DNA of 64,000 bases, from NCBI RefSeq assembly GCF_034262375.1, contig NZ_CP139558.1, forward strand, positions 6,696,001-6,760,000, given 5' to 3'. The stretch is from Mucilaginibacter sabulilitoris (GTDB taxonomy: Bacteria > Bacteroidota > Bacteroidia > Sphingobacteriales > Sphingobacteriaceae). The position numbers and the translations under genes are program-made. Numbering within the stretch: the first letter of the stretch is position 1; each line of letters opens with the position of its first letter. Positions 8,788 to 18,155 of this stretch are shown in pieces. The notes under the pieces are model-generated. The model did not search any database, was not told the origin of the DNA, and saw only the letters and a list, made by a program, of their open reading frames with translations.

Positions 8788-10134
8788 TCAGACTTTAGGT
8801 TCCCATCCGGGTTCATAAGTACGGCTCCATAATTTTTGCGCATCGGCATCATTTAAAATATGACCATTTTTAGGGTCGAGATGCAAATCGCGGCCAACAC
8901 GCCATGATATATTACCCAGTTGCATGGCCATAACGCTCCTGTAACCTAATTCCACATCGCAATTAGGTCGACGGTTGTTACGGATAGAATCCAGAAAATT
9001 GGCCACGTGCAAACTATCCATACCCAAACTTGGGCTGGCGGTATTCCTGCCGTCAACCGCGGCTTGCGGGGCAGCGGATTTTACCTGTTTTACCATTTTG
9101 CCGCTTAGATCATATATGGTGTAATCTTCGCCATCTGTATCCAGGCTACCGTTTTCGCCATAGAATATTACCCCACGGTCTTCACCTTCTATTTTCCTGC
9201 CGTTTGAGCTCCTGTTCTCCCACATCAGCGATACCCGGCCCGGATAATCCATAGTAACTATTTGCGTATCGGGTGTTTGCCAGTCGTCTTTAAACTGATA
9301 TCTGCCACCTACCGAGCTTACCCGGGTCGGGAAGTCGACACCTAAGCCCCAGCGGGCCACATCAACCTCATGCGTTCCATTGTTTAGGGCTTCGCCGGTT
9401 CCCCAGTTCCAAAACCAGTGCCAGTTATAATGAATTAATCCATCCTGATATGGCGTGCGGGGCGCCGGGCCCTGCCACAGGTCATAATCCAGCCAATCGG
9501 GTACGGTACCCGGTTTAAGGTAATTTGCTTTACGGTTATTGGTGTACCATGCTTTAGCCAGGTAAACCCTGCCTATAACTCCACCATGCAGCTCCTCAAT
9601 ACACTGTATCATAGCTGGCGAGGAGCGGCGCTGTGCCCCCATCTGCACTATACGGTCATATTTGCGGGCAGCGGCTATGGCTATTTCTCCTTCGCGGGGG
9701 TTGTGGCTTAAAGGTTTTTCTACGTACACATGTTTGCCTGCCTGGCAGCCCATTATGGTTAGCGGCGCGTGCCAGTGATCGGGGGTGGCAATATATATGG
9801 CATCAATGCTTTTATCCTGTAATACTTTGCGGCAGTCTTTCTCGCCTTTAGGGGCTGCGGCCTGACCTGCTTCGGTTACTTTTTTCTGAATTTTAGGTAT
9901 TGTTCTTGAATCAACATCGCAAACGGTGCCTATTTCCAGGTTTTTTTGTTTGGCAAAAGTACCAGACATACTGTTGCCGCGCCCGTTGAGGCCTATAATA
10001 GCTACATGTATGCGGTCATTGGCGCCAATGATTCTATTATAGCTTTTGGCTGTAAAGCTAAATGCTTTGCCACCAACGGCAAGGCCGGCTGTGGTTACAG
10101 CCATTTTTTTGATGAATTCACGTCTTTTTTCCAT
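8788..10134 (-). CDS. Gfo/Idh/MocA-family oxidoreductase, Tat-exported
   Basis: 448 residues. The N-terminus (KRREFIKKMAVTTAGLAVGG) is a twin-arginine-type signal. The Rossmann part follows with VAIIGLNGRGNSM (about 43-55), a nucleotide-binding loop replacing strict GxGxxG, then the family motif YVEKPLSHN (about 130-138), whose EKP is the conserved Gfo/Idh/MocA signature. The C-terminal half is the substrate-binding alpha/beta domain (LWQGPAPRTPYQDGLIHYNW and HEVDVARWGLGVDFP). Family members use NAD(P) to oxidise or reduce sugars, often at C3. It is the last gene of the SusC/SusD operon and directly follows DUF1080, which suggests 3-keto-sugar chemistry in the periplasm. Confidence 0.9.
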   Translation of the reverse strand: MEKRREFIKKMAVTTAGLAVGGKAFSFTAKSYNRIIGANDRIHVAIIGLNGRGNSMSGTFAKQKNLEIGTVCDVDSRTIPKIQKKVTEAGQAAAPKGEKDCRKVLQDKSIDAIYIATPDHWHAPLTIMGCQAGKHVYVEKPLSHNPREGEIAIAAARKYDRIVQMGAQRRSSPAMIQCIEELHGGVIGRVYLAKAWYTNNRKANYLKPGTVPDWLDYDLWQGPAPRTPYQDGLIHYNWHWFWNWGTGEALNNGTHEVDVARWGLGVDFPTRVSSVGGRYQFKDDWQTPDTQIVTMDYPGRVSLMWENRSSNGRKIEGEDRGVIFYGENGSLDTDGEDYTIYDLSGKMVKQVKSAAPQAAVDGRNTASPSLGMDSLHVANFLDSIRNNRRPNCDVELGYRSVMAMQLGNISWRVGRDLHLDPKNGHILNDADAQKLWSRTYEPGWEPKV

Positions 10135-10210
10135 TGTTTATAATTGAAACATAAAATTAAATGATGATGCGGCCATAGCCGCATCATTGATACAACTATG
10201 AATTTTTTGA

Positions 10211-10921
10211 TTAAAGTACCCTGATCTTGATATTTCTGAAGTGGATCACATCTTCGTGTTCCTGTAAAAGAATAGGCGATTGGGTTGCTTCGGCAAAACC
10301 CTTTTCATTCTTAAATTTACTTTCGGCTATATGCTTTTTAAAGTCATCGCTTCCGCGTTCATATTCCAAAACCTTTTTACCATTAAGCCAGTGTTCAACA
10401 TGTTTGCCTTTTGAAATAATACGGATGTTATTCCACTCACCCAGAGGTTTAACTTTTTTGGCTGTAGTATCTGGCGGCATAATATCATATAACGCGGCAA
10501 GACGGCGGTCGCCGTTTATACCCAGCTTTGCATCAGGATGATGAGCATCATCAATAATCTGGTATTCGCATCCTAAAGAGGTGTTTTTAATTAAAAAACA
10601 TTTAATGCCGCTATTGGTTCCCTTTTCCAGTTTAAAATCAATGGAAAATTCAAAGTCTGAAAACTCTTTGGTAGTTACAATATCCCCTCCGCGCCCATCA
10701 GCCGGATTAACACTGATCACACCGTTTTCTATTTTCCAGCCTTTGCCCGTAAATGGGGTCCCGTTTGCTTTTTGCCATCCATCAAACGTTTTGCCGTCAA
10801 ATAATAAGGTCCATCCGTTTTTAATCTCCTTTTTTGTTAGGGAAGGCAGCTGGGCCTTAACTGAAATAACAGAGCAAAATAATCCCATTGCTACAAACAA
10901 TGCACATTTTTTCATATTCAT
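10211..10921 (-). CDS. DUF1080 (3-keto-disaccharide hydrolase-type) protein
   Basis: 236 residues. A signal peptide (1-23, ending VKAQ) is followed by one DUF1080 domain spanning the rest. Hallmarks are GWTLLFDGKTFDGWQ (about 35-50), GGDIVTTKEFSDFEFSIDFK, the GTNSGIKCF turn, CEYQIIDDAHHPDA and the closing IHFRNIKIRVL strand. The fold is a concanavalin-like beta-sandwich; characterised members cleave glycosides whose sugar has been oxidised to the 3-keto form. Position between SusD and a Gfo/Idh/MocA oxidoreductase fits that pathway. It is 23 bases from the SusD stop, so probably co-transcribed. Confidence 0.9.
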   Translation of the reverse strand: MNMKKCALFVAMGLFCSVISVKAQLPSLTKKEIKNGWTLLFDGKTFDGWQKANGTPFTGKGWKIENGVISVNPADGRGGDIVTTKEFSDFEFSIDFKLEKGTNSGIKCFLIKNTSLGCEYQIIDDAHHPDAKLGINGDRRLAALYDIMPPDTTAKKVKPLGEWNNIRIISKGKHVEHWLNGKKVLEYERGSDDFKKHIAESKFKNEKGFAEATQSPILLQEHEDVIHFRNIKIRVL

Positions 10922-10944
10922 GGTTTTATGTTTTTTTAGGTTTT

Positions 10945-12513
10945 TTAAAATTGTATATATCCTTTATTCTGAATGATTTTACCCGGGTTTGATTGCATAA
11001 CGGTTGTTGGTATAGGGTAAGCAAGCATATTGTCGCTCCAGGTAAAAGGAGCAAACCCGTCTACCGCCTGCTCGGCTATCATTACATCTTTTGCCCGGCC
11101 TGTTCTTACGAGGTCAAACCAGCGGTGATTTTCAAAAGCGAGCTCTACCCGGCGTTCTTTTTCAATAGCCAGCAGCAGGGCGTTATCATTTGCAAAATCA
11201 GTCAGCGTATAATCTTTCAGCAAATCAGAAGGTGGCGTAATCGCCGGATCGCCTTTAGTGTTTCTTGCCCGCTGCCTTATTTTGTTTACGTATGATATTG
11301 CCTTGCTTTTATCTCCCCCGGTGCGCACCAATGCTTCGGCATCTAAAAGGTAAACGTCAGCAAGCCTTAGCTCAATCCAGTTATTGCCGTTATCGCTGCC
11401 TGAGGTTGACACATCATAATACTTACGCACATATCTTTCATTTTGCATGGCCCCGTTTTTTGAACTGATCCAGCTATCCCGCATCGATACATATTTCCGC
11501 GGATCGCCTGTTTCATAGGCACGTGACATATCACCTGTTGGTGAGTTTACGCCGCCTTTGTCGCCCACCAGCACAACTTCTTTATCAGAAAAACGCGGGG
11601 CAAAATCATTGTTCCACGGACTTCCGGTAACTCCGTTAGGGCTGCCTTTCTGGAACTGAATTTCAAATAACGACTCGCTGCTGTTCTTCTTGCCTACATC
11701 AAACAGGTCGGCGTAACTTGGCACTAAAGTAGCTCCCGAGGTGTTTATAACCTCTTCGGCCTTTTGAGCGGCAAGGGTGTAGTATTCTGTACCTTTGTTT
11801 AGCGGATAACCGGCCATTGTCATGTACACTTTACTGAGCAGGCCTTTAGCACCCCATTTGGTAACACGGCCTATATTATTTCCGGAATAAGAAGCAGGCA
11901 GGTTTTCTTCCGCAAATTTAAGGTCGCCTACAATTAAATCATAAGTACTTTGCAGTGACGATCTGTTGAGTTTATAAGCTTCGGCAGGTGTAATTTCCTT
12001 ATCAACGTTAATAACGCCTAATAACTCATTATTCAGCCCATAACCACCAAAAACCCTGTTCAACCAAAAATACATTAAAGCCCGTACAAATCTTGCTTCT
12101 GCTATGTACTGATTCTTTAATTTTTCGTCTTTAAATGTAACATTACCGATACGAGTGGTAACGATATTGCACCGCAGAATAACATTATAACCTAAATTCC
12201 AGCAATTGTTCGGATAGCCGTTTTCAGGTAACAGCGGCGAGGCAAATACATCTATACCATTATCATCGGCAGGATTACCGGCCAGCCATGAATAAGTAGT
12301 GTTATCGGAGCGTATTTCACCAAGCCTGATAAATGGGTTCCTATATTCATCAAGCAAACCAGTATAGGCCGAAAGCACGGCCTGGTTCATATCGCTTTCT
12401 GTTTTGTAAAAAGTTGTAGAATTGAGGTTTGACGGTGGATTAAGATCAATAAAATCTTTTTTACACGAAACGAGCATCAATATGCAACAGGTAGCTATTA
12501 TTAATTTTTTCAT
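10945..12513 (-). CDS. SusD/RagB-family surface glycan-binding lipoprotein
   Basis: 522 residues. The lipoprotein signal MKKLIIATCCILMLVSCKKD has Cys17 as lipidation site. The SusD-like N-terminal domain follows (LNPPSNLNSTTFYKTESDMN, then RFVRALMYFWLNRVFGGYG at about 135-155) and the C-terminal RagB/SusD domain ends with the characteristic EKERRVELAFENHRWFDLVR (about 455-475) and a PIP segment (AYPIPTTVM). It forms the lid over the SusC barrel encoded immediately upstream (16-base gap) and captures oligosaccharide at the cell surface. Confidence 0.95.
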   Translation of the reverse strand: MKKLIIATCCILMLVSCKKDFIDLNPPSNLNSTTFYKTESDMNQAVLSAYTGLLDEYRNPFIRLGEIRSDNTTYSWLAGNPADDNGIDVFASPLLPENGYPNNCWNLGYNVILRCNIVTTRIGNVTFKDEKLKNQYIAEARFVRALMYFWLNRVFGGYGLNNELLGVINVDKEITPAEAYKLNRSSLQSTYDLIVGDLKFAEENLPASYSGNNIGRVTKWGAKGLLSKVYMTMAGYPLNKGTEYYTLAAQKAEEVINTSGATLVPSYADLFDVGKKNSSESLFEIQFQKGSPNGVTGSPWNNDFAPRFSDKEVVLVGDKGGVNSPTGDMSRAYETGDPRKYVSMRDSWISSKNGAMQNERYVRKYYDVSTSGSDNGNNWIELRLADVYLLDAEALVRTGGDKSKAISYVNKIRQRARNTKGDPAITPPSDLLKDYTLTDFANDNALLLAIEKERRVELAFENHRWFDLVRTGRAKDVMIAEQAVDGFAPFTWSDNMLAYPIPTTVMQSNPGKIIQNKGYIQF

Positions 12514-12529
12514 CTTCTTAAATCATTAA

Positions 12530-15500
12530 TTAGAAAGTAAGATTTAAACCTAAAATCAGGCTGCGGGCGGCAGGGTATCCCAGATAATCACCTCCGCGGG
12601 TAAGCTTCTCATCTTCACTGCTTGTTTCCGGATCGAAACCAGGGTACTTAGTCCAGGTAAATAAATTCTGGCCGGTTAAATACACGCGTAATCCGTTTAT
12701 TTTCAAGCCCTTTATCGTGCTCTTAGTAAAATCATACGCCAGTGTAACACTGCGAAGACGCAGGTAAGAAGCATCCGTTACCCAGTTAGATGACGGATCA
12801 CGCTGCCAACCTGTAGGATTACGGGTGGGACGGAAATGCATGCCATCACCAGGCTCATCAACAGAACGCCAGCGATCTACCTGTTCCAACAGCGCATTCC
12901 TATCGCCATGATAAATACCTACCATACGTTTGAAAAAGCTAAATGCATGTGCTCCGTATGAAAAAGAAAGCTGGGTAGCAAGCGAGAAGTTTTTGTAAGA
13001 AAAATTATTAGTGAAGCCGCCTGTAAATTTAGGCTGGTTGTTGCCAATGATCGCTTTATCAGTCTGGTCAAGTTTTCCATCACCGTTCACGTCAAGGTAA
13101 CGGCCATCGCCAACTTTATCACCCGCCAAATGAGGGTATTTATCCAGTTCTGCCTGGCTTGTAAATACGCCCTGGTAAACATAACCGTAAAAACTGCCTA
13201 TAGGCTGTCCCGGCTCTGTTATAAAAGAGTTATTAGCATTTGGTGCGCTGGCATATATAGGCTGCCCGCCGGGGCCTACTTCCAACACCCGGTTTTTGTT
13301 AAACGCGATATTGAAATTGCTCGACCACTTGAATGGTCCGGTTAAGTTGCGGGTGGTTAATAAGAACTCAAACCCTGTGTTCAGCACTTTACCTATATTT
13401 TGAATTTGGTTGGGATAACCGGTTATGGTAGGTACAGGTACCTGCAGCAACAGGTCAATCGATTTACTACGGTAATAATCGGCTTCCAGCCTGATACGAT
13501 CATTAAACAAGCCTATATCAAGCCCATAATTGCTTTGAAGCACTTTTTCCCATCCCAGCTGGTCATTAGGTACGGTAGATGGGTTTACAGTGCTTTGCAA
13601 AACACCGCCAGTTGGATAAAATCCCGTATTGAGCAAGCCAATTGCCGAATAATTACCAATACGGTTGTTACCGGCAACACCGTAACTCGCCCTTAATTTT
13701 AAATCATTTACGGTATTGGTAATACCCGACATGAAGCTTTCCTGACTAACACGCCAGGCAGCCGATGCCGAGGGAAATACCCCCCATCTATTGTTTTCGC
13801 CAAAGCGCGATGATCCGTCACTACGAACTGTAGCCGTAAAAAGATAACGGTCATTATAGGTATAATTGGCCCGGCCGAAATAGGAAATCATGGAATAATC
13901 TGTTTTATAATTATTCAGCTGGTACATATTACCGGCATTTAACGTGTGGATATTATCGTTTGGAAAGCCGCGCGCTTCTGCATACATATAATCCCTGCTG
14001 TTTTTTTGACTGGAAAAACCACCCAATAAAACCAGATCGTGCTTTTTAGCGAATGTTTTATTATAGGAAAGCGTTTGCTCAATCACCCAATCATAATCGG
14101 TATACCGCTCATTATAAGCCCGTGCTGGCCTTGGCGCTTTTGACGCATCCAAATCTACATTTGAAGGCTCATAATCTTCCAGGTTATTATCCTTGATACT
14201 GCCGTTGATATTGATGCGGTATTTTAAACCTTCTATCAGGTCCAGCTCCCCATACAACGTTCCTAACCAGCCGTACTTTTTACGGTGGGTGTACACTTGT
14301 TCTGCCACGCCTATAGGGTTAGCCACATCGCCGGCAAAAACCTCGGGATTACGCACCATAGATCCGTAAGTGCCATCCGGATTGCGCAAATCAAATATCG
14401 GAGGCAGCTGTAATGCAAACTGAAGCGGTGAGTATTTGCCATTCACCTGCTCATCGCCACCTGAACTGTATGCATTTAGGTTTAAACCTATTTTTAAACG
14501 GTTGGTTATCTGCGACTCAATATTGTTCCGGAAGTTGAATCGCTTGTAGCCGGTATTGATGATGATACCATCCTGGTTCATAAAACTACCGGAAAAGGCA
14601 TACTTCGTTTTTTCGGTACCGCCCGTTATAGATACTTCATACTGCTCCATTTTAGCCAGCCGAAACAGTAAATCCTGCCAGTTATTATCGGGCATTTGCG
14701 CTACTGAAGCCGGATCTAAAAAGTTGTATTTATAGCCATTGGTGCCGTCGGGTATAACGTACAATGAGCTGGCGCTCGGATATAAATTTCGGCGGCTGTT
14801 GGGGTCGTTAATGGTATGCGGCCCGGTATTAGGGTCGCCGCTTATTACCGGCTGGTCAAGCCAGGCCTGGTTGCGGCCATCAACAAACCATTGCACATAT
14901 TGGTCTCTGTTTAAAACCGGGATGGTTTTTGTCCTGTCCTGATACCCCCGATAAGCGTTAACACTTATAGAAGCCGAACCGGCTTTACCCTTCTTGGTAG
15001 TAATGATTACAACACCGTTGGCACCTCTGGACCCATATATGGCTGTGGATGATGCGTCTTTCAGCACCTGCAAACTTTCAATATCTGAGGGATTGACGAG
15101 CTGGAAAGCTCCCTCCTCCATTGGATAGCCATCCACTACATATAAGGGTGAGCTGGATTGGGTGATAGAAGCAGTACCCCTTACCCTTACAGCCAGCCCC
15201 TCTCCACCGGGAGCACCGTTAGTTTGCTGAACCTGTACGCCTGCCAGTTGACCGGCCATCGCTTCGCCAAAGTTAACTACGGGGCGTTCCTTTAAATTCT
15301 CGGTAGACATGCTTGCAATGGCACCGGTCAGATCAGCTTTTTTACGGCTTCCATAGCCCACTACAACTACTTCGCTTAGGTCATTCGTTTTTTCGGCTAA
15401 CTTAATATTGATGGTTGTACGCCCGCCAACCTTCACCTCCTGCGAATCAAACCCCATAAATGAAAATGCCAGGATTGCCTCTGGTCCTGCTACTTTTATG

Positions 15501-16012
15501 GAATAGTCGCCGGATATGCTGGTAATAACCGCATTATTAGCACCCTTTTCGGTAACCGTAACACCAGGCAGCGGTTGTCCTTTGTTATCGGTAACCTTAC
15601 CGGTTATGGTTACGCTTGTACTTTCGCTGCCTCTTATTTTACTGACAGCTTTTTCTTTAATAATTACGGTATTGTCGTCATTAAAAAGAATATCAACATG
15701 CTGATTTGCAAAACAGATGCTAAGGAAATCTTTTAGCGATGTTTTGGTTACATGAATGGTAACAGTCTTTAGTTTTTTTATCAGGCTGGCATCGCAGATA
15801 AAATTGTAGCCTGTTTGTTTGGTTAGTTGATTGAATACTTCCTGAATAGGGGCATCCTTTACACTGAGATTAACCTCCTGTGCATGGCTCGCAGCATTTA
15901 CCTGTAAAAAGATGGCCAACAGAAATACAAAAGTAAGGTTCATAATAAGCAGGAATTTTCGAGCATAGCAGGTTTTGTTCCCGCACTTAAGTGCAGTAAA
16001 TATTTTATACAT
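12530..16012 (-). CDS. SusC/RagA TonB-linked outer-membrane transporter with STN domain
   Basis: 1160 residues. Order: export signal (about 20-45), STN secretin/TonB N-terminal domain (about 46-120: VNLSVKDAPIQEVFNQLTKQ), carboxypeptidase-like regulatory domain (about 132-215: ITGKVTDNKGQPLPGVTVTE), plug beginning with the SusC signature VVVGYGSRKKADLTGAI (about 218-235), then the barrel, ending LILGLNLTF. The STN domain lets the transporter signal through a FecR anti-sigma. The FecR gene lies 124 bases upstream on the same strand and its sigma factor diverges from it, so substrate-induced expression is likely. Confidence 0.95.
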   Translation of the reverse strand: MYKIFTALKCGNKTCYARKFLLIMNLTFVFLLAIFLQVNAASHAQEVNLSVKDAPIQEVFNQLTKQTGYNFICDASLIKKLKTVTIHVTKTSLKDFLSICFANQHVDILFNDDNTVIIKEKAVSKIRGSESTSVTITGKVTDNKGQPLPGVTVTEKGANNAVITSISGDYSIKVAGPEAILAFSFMGFDSQEVKVGGRTTINIKLAEKTNDLSEVVVVGYGSRKKADLTGAIASMSTENLKERPVVNFGEAMAGQLAGVQVQQTNGAPGGEGLAVRVRGTASITQSSSPLYVVDGYPMEEGAFQLVNPSDIESLQVLKDASSTAIYGSRGANGVVIITTKKGKAGSASISVNAYRGYQDRTKTIPVLNRDQYVQWFVDGRNQAWLDQPVISGDPNTGPHTINDPNSRRNLYPSASSLYVIPDGTNGYKYNFLDPASVAQMPDNNWQDLLFRLAKMEQYEVSITGGTEKTKYAFSGSFMNQDGIIINTGYKRFNFRNNIESQITNRLKIGLNLNAYSSGGDEQVNGKYSPLQFALQLPPIFDLRNPDGTYGSMVRNPEVFAGDVANPIGVAEQVYTHRKKYGWLGTLYGELDLIEGLKYRININGSIKDNNLEDYEPSNVDLDASKAPRPARAYNERYTDYDWVIEQTLSYNKTFAKKHDLVLLGGFSSQKNSRDYMYAEARGFPNDNIHTLNAGNMYQLNNYKTDYSMISYFGRANYTYNDRYLFTATVRSDGSSRFGENNRWGVFPSASAAWRVSQESFMSGITNTVNDLKLRASYGVAGNNRIGNYSAIGLLNTGFYPTGGVLQSTVNPSTVPNDQLGWEKVLQSNYGLDIGLFNDRIRLEADYYRSKSIDLLLQVPVPTITGYPNQIQNIGKVLNTGFEFLLTTRNLTGPFKWSSNFNIAFNKNRVLEVGPGGQPIYASAPNANNSFITEPGQPIGSFYGYVYQGVFTSQAELDKYPHLAGDKVGDGRYLDVNGDGKLDQTDKAIIGNNQPKFTGGFTNNFSYKNFSLATQLSFSYGAHAFSFFKRMVGIYHGDRNALLEQVDRWRSVDEPGDGMHFRPTRNPTGWQRDPSSNWVTDASYLRLRSVTLAYDFTKSTIKGLKINGLRVYLTGQNLFTWTKYPGFDPETSSEDEKLTRGGDYLGYPAARSLILGLNLTF

Positions 16013-16136
16013 TTGACTTAGGATTAATGGTATTAATTGACGTTCTCAATTGGTTAAATGATCCTTATTAGCGCCCATCTGCTAATCATACCGGGGGTGG
16101 TTGCAACACTCCCGGTTTTTGGATCATGGGTATGTT

Positions 16137-17318
16137 TTATGGTGCTGTAACTGTTACCCTCCTTCCTTTTATTTTAAAATGTACTTTATCAATCAGTTCA
16201 ATGTCTCTGAGTAGGTTTGATAAACCTTTGGAGCGTGAATAATTGCCAAAAAAGTTCACATTTTCCATATTTCCATTAAAAGCAACATCTATATCATACC
16301 ATCTGGCGAGGCGTTTCATGATGCTTTTTATATTTTCATTATTAAATACGAACATGTTGTTTTTCCAGGCCATTACTTCGTATACATCTGCCTGTTTAAT
16401 AAGCAATGCCTGATCGGGGGCGTTAACCGCCATTTGTCCCGGCTTTAAAATGGCATGGTTGTTTTTGTAGGTCAATTTCACCGAGCCTTCCAGTAAGGTT
16501 GTTTTAACGTCGCGGTCATCCGGGTAGGCCTGGATATTGAAATGCGTTCCCAATACTTCTATTTGCTGTTTATCATCAACATTAACCAAAAATGGTTTTT
16601 CGTGATTTTTTGCCACTTCAAAATAAGCTTGACCTGTTAATTTAACTTGTCTTTTATTGCCGGTAAATGCCGAAGGATAGGTTATGCTTGAAGCCGCATC
16701 AAGCCAAACGTTTGAACCATCGGGTAATACAACCTGGTACTGCCCTCCATTCGGTGTGGTAATGGTGTTATATGCTACCTCATCATTTGACGCTGCCCGA
16801 TCTGCAGCTTTATAAATTATGCGGCCATCAACCGCTTTGGTAACTGATGAATTACCCTGAACGGCCAGTTTACCGCTCTTAGCATCATCCAATACTATCT
16901 TTTTACCATTGGCCAGAGTAAGGATAGCTTTATTAGTAGATCGTGGGGTATCTGCTTTTGGCAAACTACGCCGGGCTAGCTTTGGTGCGGCCGCTTTTTT
17001 ATGAATAGCCAAATAACTCCCGGCAACGATGAACAATAAAACAGTTGCCGCGATGGCTGCATAGCGAAATCTAAATTTGGGCTGCAAGCGCACTTCTTTT
17101 CCGTCGACCTCTGTGGTTTCTGAAGCTGTTATTCTTTCGCGGATATTAACCAGCGAACGGAACATAGCGTCATTTATCAGTCCGGAATCGTTGTTGTAAA
17201 ACGTACGATCGCCACCACTGTAATGCTCAAACCAGGTTTCTATCTCCAGCTTTTCGGCCGGTGAACACTGGTTGTCAAGATACTTTTTTATTAAATTGAT
17301 ATGGTAATCATCAACCAT
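16137..17318 (-). CDS. FecR-family anti-sigma factor of the glycan locus
   Basis: 393 residues. The N-terminal cytoplasmic sigma-binding part (1-80) is followed by one membrane span (about 86-105: YAAIAATVLLFIVAGSYLAI), a periplasmic FecR domain (about 190-300: TTPNGGQYQVVLPDGSNVWL, then LTGQAYFEVAKNHEKPFLV and VLGTHFNIQAY) and a C-terminal DUF4974-type domain (FNNENIKSIMKRLARWYDID). It senses the STN domain of the SusC protein next door and releases the sigma factor encoded divergently at 17448. A GC-rich hairpin in the gap before SusC (about 16088-16120) has its T run on the opposite strand. Confidence 0.95.
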   Translation of the reverse strand: MVDDYHINLIKKYLDNQCSPAEKLEIETWFEHYSGGDRTFYNNDSGLINDAMFRSLVNIRERITASETTEVDGKEVRLQPKFRFRYAAIAATVLLFIVAGSYLAIHKKAAAPKLARRSLPKADTPRSTNKAILTLANGKKIVLDDAKSGKLAVQGNSSVTKAVDGRIIYKAADRAASNDEVAYNTITTPNGGQYQVVLPDGSNVWLDAASSITYPSAFTGNKRQVKLTGQAYFEVAKNHEKPFLVNVDDKQQIEVLGTHFNIQAYPDDRDVKTTLLEGSVKLTYKNNHAILKPGQMAVNAPDQALLIKQADVYEVMAWKNNMFVFNNENIKSIMKRLARWYDIDVAFNGNMENVNFFGNYSRSKGLSNLLRDIELIDKVHFKIKGRRVTVTAP

Positions 17319-17447
17319 AATTCAGGCTATTTACTAACATATTGCATGAAATAAAACTTACCGCCATATCAGTTTTATTTTTTTTATGATTTCCATGAAA
17401 AATATCTATTTTGCGTAATATCTATCTAACCAGGTAAGCCTCTATTC

Positions 17448-18053
17448 TTGATTAAACCAGCTACATACAGTGATCATGAACTGCTTATTGCTTTGCATTG
17501 CGGAGATAAAAAAGCATTCGAGGCCCTATATTTCCGTTATTTTACCCCCCTTTCCTGTTATGCCTACAAAAAACTGCAAGACGAATACATTGTAGAAGAG
17601 TTAGTGCAGGATGTATTTGTAGATCTTTGGAAAAAGCGCGAGGAACTGGATACCGAAGGCGAAGTAGCCGGTTTACTCTATGCCATGCTCCGCAATAAAG
17701 CGCTGCATGAGTTGCGTGCCCGGATGATACAATCAAAACATTTTGATGCCTTTGCATTTCTGCACAAGGATGATGTGGCCGACAAATTAATGGATGGATT
17801 ATATGCACGCCAAATGGAGGAAAAAATGCAGGAGGCAGTTAATAAGCTTTCGCCGCAATGCAAAAACGCTTTTACACTAAGCCGTTATGAGCACCTTTCA
17901 TACAAGGAAATTGCAGAAAAGATGTCCATATCCATCAATACTGTAGAAAAGCATATTGGCAAGGCTTTACAGCTTTTAAGGCGCGAGTTTGAGGAATATC
18001 ACCTGCCTATACTAATTTTGATAGGTCTTTTAGAACTTTCTTTACAACGATAA
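17448..18053 (+). CDS. ECF sigma factor (FecI-like) of the glycan locus
   Basis: 201 residues. Region 2 is at about 25-95 (FEALYFRYFTPLSCYAYKKL, then IVEELVQDVFVDLWKKREEL) and region 4 at about 135-190 (LSPQCKNAFTLSRYEHLSYK, then ISINTVEKHIGKALQLLRRE). The frame opens with TTG at 17448; no in-frame ATG precedes region 2, so TTG is the likely start. It is divergent from its FecR partner and expected to drive the SusC/SusD operon. Confidence 0.9.
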   Translation: MIKPATYSDHELLIALHCGDKKAFEALYFRYFTPLSCYAYKKLQDEYIVEELVQDVFVDLWKKREELDTEGEVAGLLYAMLRNKALHELRARMIQSKHFDAFAFLHKDDVADKLMDGLYARQMEEKMQEAVNKLSPQCKNAFTLSRYEHLSYKEIAEKMSISINTVEKHIGKALQLLRREFEEYHLPILILIGLLELSLQR

Positions 18054-18094
18054 TTAAAGTTGTCGATCACCGAAATACATATACAAAAACATTT

Positions 18095-18128
18095 AACCGA
18101 GGGGCGGTTTTACAATCACGCCCCGGTT
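18095..18128. terminator. Hairpin between convergent sigma and epoxide hydrolase genes
   Basis: AACCGAGGGGCG (18095-18106) pairs with CGCCCCGGTT (18119-18128) with one bulge. There is no strong T run on either side, so terminator function is tentative. Confidence 0.4.
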
Positions 18129-18155
18129 ACATTCTATTTGATCTTCTTTATTCAA

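Noticed and set aside
16088..16120. GC-rich hairpin between FecR and SusC as a terminator
   Set aside because: Its T run is on the plus strand, where no gene precedes it, so it is not a terminator for the FecR gene; role unclear.
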